From Cylindrodendrum hubeiense (taxonomy: Eukaryota; Ascomycota; Sordariomycetes; Hypocreales; Nectriaceae): 48,400 bases of DNA. Positions 45,451-48,400 of the stretch are shown here, piece after piece. The notes beneath the pieces were generated by a model. The model worked only from the letters and a program-made list of their open reading frames with translations. It did no database searches and was not told the DNA's origin. The translations under genes and the position numbers were made by a program. The DNA lies in assembly GCA_014621425.1 (NCBI GenBank), contig JAANBB010000315.1, positions 1-48,400 on the forward strand, in the 5' to 3' direction. Numbering within the stretch: position 1 is the first letter of the stretch; each line of letters opens with the position of its first letter.

Positions 45451-47362
45451 ATGTCGGCCGCGCAACTTCTCAACCCCAAGGCCGAGTCCCGAGTACGTTG
45501 TTCCGCCCCACGAAAAGCTGCTGGCCATGCCACCTAACCACTTACTACGTCGCAGAGGAGGGGCGAAGCTCTGAAGGTCAACATCAGTGCCGGTGAGGGC
45601 CTGCAGGATGTCCTCAAGTCCAACCTGGGCCCGCTGGGCACCATCAAGATGTGAGCATCGCACACTGCACCTACCATCGCTTAGCTGACTCTCTCCAGGC
45701 TTGTCGACGGTGCGGGACAGGTACCGCCGCCTTTCCATCTGCCCCTCAGCCCGCCCCTTTACTGACTGTTCCCCGCTAGATCAAGTTGACCAAGGATGGC
45801 AACGTCCTGCTCCGAGAGATGCAAATACAGAACCCGACCGCCGTCATGATCGCCCGAGCAGCGACTGCGCAGGACGATATCTGCGGTGACGGAACCACCT
45901 CGGTCGTCATGCTGGTGGGCGAGCTGCTGAAGCAGGCCGACCGATACATCTCCGAGGGACTGCACCCCCGAATCATCACTGATGGCTTCGAGCTCGCCAA
46001 GATCGAGGCTCTGAAGGTAAGCTTGCGATGATACCGTCTGGAGGCTCCCACTCACCGCCGTAGTTCCTCGACACCTTCAAGCTCGAAAAGGAGGTTGACC
46101 GAGAGCTCCTCCTCAACGTTGCCCGAACCTCGCTCGCCACCAAGCTCAACGCCACCCTGGCCGCCAAGCTGACCCCCGCCATCGTCGATGCCGTTCTGGC
46201 CATCTACCAGGCCCCCGCGAAGCCCGACTTGCACATGGTGGAGATCATGAAGATGCAGCACCGCTCAGCTGCTGACACCGCCCTCATCCGTGGCCTAGCG
46301 TTGGATCACGGTGCCCGACACCCCGATATGCCGAAGCGACTCGAGAACTGCTATATCCTGACCCTCAACGTCAGCCTAGAGTACGAGAAATCCGAGGTCA
46401 ACTCCAGCTTCTTCTACTCCAGCGCCGAGCAGCGCGATAAGCTCGTCGAGAGCGAGCGCCGATTTGTCGATGCTAAGCTGAAGAAGATTGTTGAGCTGAA
46501 GCAGGAGCTATGTGGCAACGATGGCAAGAAGAACTTCGTCATCATCAACCAGAAGGGTATCGATCCCCTGTCCCTAGACGTCCTTGCCAAGAACGGCATC
46601 CTCGCCCTCCGAAGAGCCAAGCGGAGGAACATGGAGCGTCTCCAGCTGATCTGCGGCGGTACTGCACAGAACAGCGTTGACGACCTGTCCGAGGAGGTTC
46701 TGGGCTGGGCCGGTCTCGTCTACGAGCAGACTCTGGGCGAGGAGAAGTTCACCTTCATTGAGGAGGTTAAGGAGCCCAAGTCAGTCACCCTGATGATCAA
46801 GGGCCCCAACCAGCACACCATTGCCCAGGTTACGGACGCCGTGCGAGACGGTCTGCGCAGTGTGTACAACATGATTGTTGACAAGAGCGTCGTCCCCGGA
46901 GCCGGTGCGTTCCAGGTTGCCTGTGCTGCCCACCTGAAGAGCGATGCCTTCTCCAAGTCCGTCAAGGGCAAGGCGAAGTGGGGTGTTGAGGCTTTCGCCG
47001 ATGCCCTTCTTATTATTCCCAAGACCCTGGCTGCCAACGCCGGTCTCGACATCCAGGATGCTCGTAAGTGGTTTTCCAGAATTCACGAGTTCGGATAGAT
47101 ATTGACACATACTACAGTTGCTGCCCTGCAGGATGAGTACGCCGAAGGAAACGTGGTTGGCCTGAACCTGGAGACTGGAGAGCCTATGGACCCCGAGCTG
47201 GAGGGTATCTTCGACTCGTTCCGAGTATTGCGAAACTGCGTGGCTTCCAGTGCCAGTATCGCGTCCAATCTGCTTCTGTGTGACGAGCTGTTGAAGGCTC
47301 GACAGATGGGCAGAGCAGGTGGACCGGGTCCAGGAATGGATGGCCCTAATGACCATATGTAG
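45451..47362 (+). CDS. cct6: T-complex protein 1 subunit zeta (CCT6)
   Basis: Six exons (45451-45492, 45556-45650, 45699-45720, 45780-46016, 46064-47063, 47118-47362) encode 546 aa, the usual size for CCT zeta. It is a subunit of the cytosolic TRiC/CCT chaperonin. Visible features are the start [13 protein letters not shown], the equatorial segment ([31 protein letters not shown]), the ATPase site [19 protein letters not shown], an apical domain ([24 protein letters not shown] and the substrate-side [21 protein letters not shown]), and the return strand [15 protein letters not shown] followed by the nucleotide-site region [14 protein letters not shown]. Exon 3 is a 22-nt microexon that restores the conserved MLVDGAGQ. 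The first five introns lie in the first 600 nt of the gene or in the 3' part; the middle 1 kb is a single exon. Confidence 0.97.
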
Positions 47363-47739
47363 GTATAAATGAGCTTGAAAGCCCATTTATTATGTTCATG
47401 CCGGACAATGACGCTGAGGGAGCCATGCTTAAAGCTCTCTCGATGATGGGTAATACCGGGTCTGTAACGAACGGGAGATACCACGTTAGAACGACGGTAG
47501 ACAAAAGGATCCTGGTGGCAGTCAAGATGATTGAAATGTATACCAGTTTTTCTAATATCAAATGGACATCCTTCACGCACAAATCCTCACTTTGAACCGT
47601 AGTCCACAGATGCCAACATGGTGTTTGCTGTGTTGTCCATGATTGCTTATCGCCACGCTAAGCCCCGCATCAATGTCAACACCAAAGAAAAAAAATCTTA
47701 CCCCACCATCACTTTCAGCAACCCTATACCAGATCCAAT
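47363..47739. other. intergenic
   Basis: CCT6 3' end and promoter of the next gene, A-rich near 47680-47700. Nothing else was recognised. Confidence 0.5.
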
Positions 47740-48400
47740 ATGGCTTCTTACGATTCCGATTCCTCGGACGGCGAGTTTGAGGAGACGAATGTCCTCTTGG
47801 GATATGCTTCCAAGGATGCGGACGACGACACTATTAGTCGCCTCGGAGGAACTCCTGTGCGTTTCCATTTACAACATGTTGGTCGAGTTTGGGCACTAAC
47901 AAGTGAAATAGGACTGGCTGGACCCCGAGAACGCTCCCAGCGCGGCCTATGCCAGGTGCAAGGTCTGCAAGGACCTGATGGTCCTGCTGCTGCAGGTTAA
48001 CGGCGAACTCCCCGAGCGATTCCCCGAGCATGATCGACGGCTATATGTGTTTGCGTGCCGACGGGAAACCTGTCGGCGCAGAGAGGGCAGCATTCGAGCG
48101 CTGCGCGGGGTGAGGGTGTGGAAGGAGGAGGCTCCCAAGCAGCAGCCCAAGGAAGAGAAGAAAGAGGAGGAACCCAAGCCCAAGAACGACGGCCCTGGCC
48201 TGGGAGATACCCTCTTCGGAACAAAGTCTCTTGGTGGAGGCGCGAATCCCTTTGCTAGCAGCGCCAACCCCTTCAGCTCTTCGAGCAGCTCCAGCAACCC
48301 GTTTAGCTCTGGAGCCTCATCCAGCCCTTTCTCCTCCCAACCTGCCAAGCCCGCTCCCAAGCCCGCTCCCACGACGGCCGAAACCGACGCTGCCACGGCC
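47740..48400 (+). CDS. TSR4/PDCD2-like protein, 5' part (cut by window end)
   Basis: Two exons (47740-47856 and 47912 to the right edge) give the first 202 codons. The second is still open at 48400, so the gene continues beyond the window. An acidic start (SDSSDGEFEETNVLLGYAS) leads into the metal-binding N-terminal part of PDCD2/Tsr4 proteins, CKVCKDLMVLLLQVNGELPER with a following CRRETCRRREGS; these Cys pairs suit a zinc site. A Lys/Glu-rich linker and a Ser-rich stretch with three NPF motifs follow. In yeast, Tsr4 is a co-translational chaperone for the ribosomal protein Rps2 (uS5) and is needed for 40S maturation; the same job is likely here. The PDCD2_C domain expected at the C-terminus lies outside the window. 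Confidence 0.88.

Overview
This 48.4 kb window comes from a filamentous ascomycete nuclear genome, and the gene set and compact gene style fit Pezizomycotina, most likely Sordariomycetes (possibly Hypocreales). The evidence is short introns of about 45-80 nt with GT..AG ends and CTRAC/CTAAC branch sites, GC-rich coding sequence, no operons, and orthologues of eukaryotic housekeeping proteins (MSH2, two CCT chaperonin subunits, a mitochondrial uS2, an SPT10-like factor, a TSR4/PDCD2 protein). It also has typical fungal genes: an XFP phosphoketolase, a subtilase with Fn3-like tail, a CBS/PB1 protein, a Swi5/Ace2-type zinc-finger factor and a DUF4470-MYND protein. The exact genus cannot be read from the sequence. 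Fifteen genes could be modelled by joining exons by hand. All complete models keep one open frame from ATG to stop, but one of them, the mitochondrial uS2 gene, needs an unusual extra intron.

Layout. 1-3.8 kb: gene-poor, GC-rich, full of short-period tandem repeats. 3.8-6.7 kb: secreted subtilase (+). 7.2-9.1 kb: ZIP zinc/iron transporter (-), convergent with the subtilase. 11.0-13.9 kb: MSH2 (+). 14.6-15.3 kb: GNAT acetyltransferase (+). 15.6-18.2 kb: phosphoketolase (-). 18.2-26.2 kb: a sparse zone with only a small ankyrin protein, an orphan protein and weak small ORFs. 26.2-28.2 kb: CCT7 (+). 28.5-35.3 kb: three genes on the minus strand, SPT10-like, mitochondrial ribosomal protein uS2m (MRP4) and a membrane-tailed CBS-PB1 protein. 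35.3-37.8 kb: a long divergent upstream region. 37.8-40.2 kb: C2H2 transcription factor (+). 41.2-44.9 kb: DUF4470-MYND protein (+). 45.5-47.4 kb: CCT6 (+). 47.7 kb to the right edge: 5' part of a TSR4/PDCD2-like gene (+).

How the genes relate. CCT7 and CCT6 encode two subunits of the same hetero-oligomeric chaperonin (TRiC/CCT) and lie about 17 kb apart. CCT7 has two perfect GAAnnTTC heat-shock-element dimers close upstream. CCT6 is preceded by a three-copy ~100-bp tandem repeat whose most conserved block resembles a heat-shock element (one mismatch). TSR4-like proteins and uS2m act in ribosome biogenesis and mitochondrial translation, so the right half is largely proteostasis and gene expression. 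The left half is metabolic and secretory.

The most distinctive observations are: (1) the N-terminus of the ZIP transporter carries three C-H-x-H-x5-C modules, each cut by a phase-2 intron at exactly the same residue, the signature of exon duplication; (2) the 100-bp repeat before CCT6; (3) the GNAT plus integrase-type H2C2 zinc-finger architecture of the SPT10-like protein; (4) the problematic frame in the 5' part of the MRP4 gene; and (5) the repeat-dense leftmost 2.2 kb.
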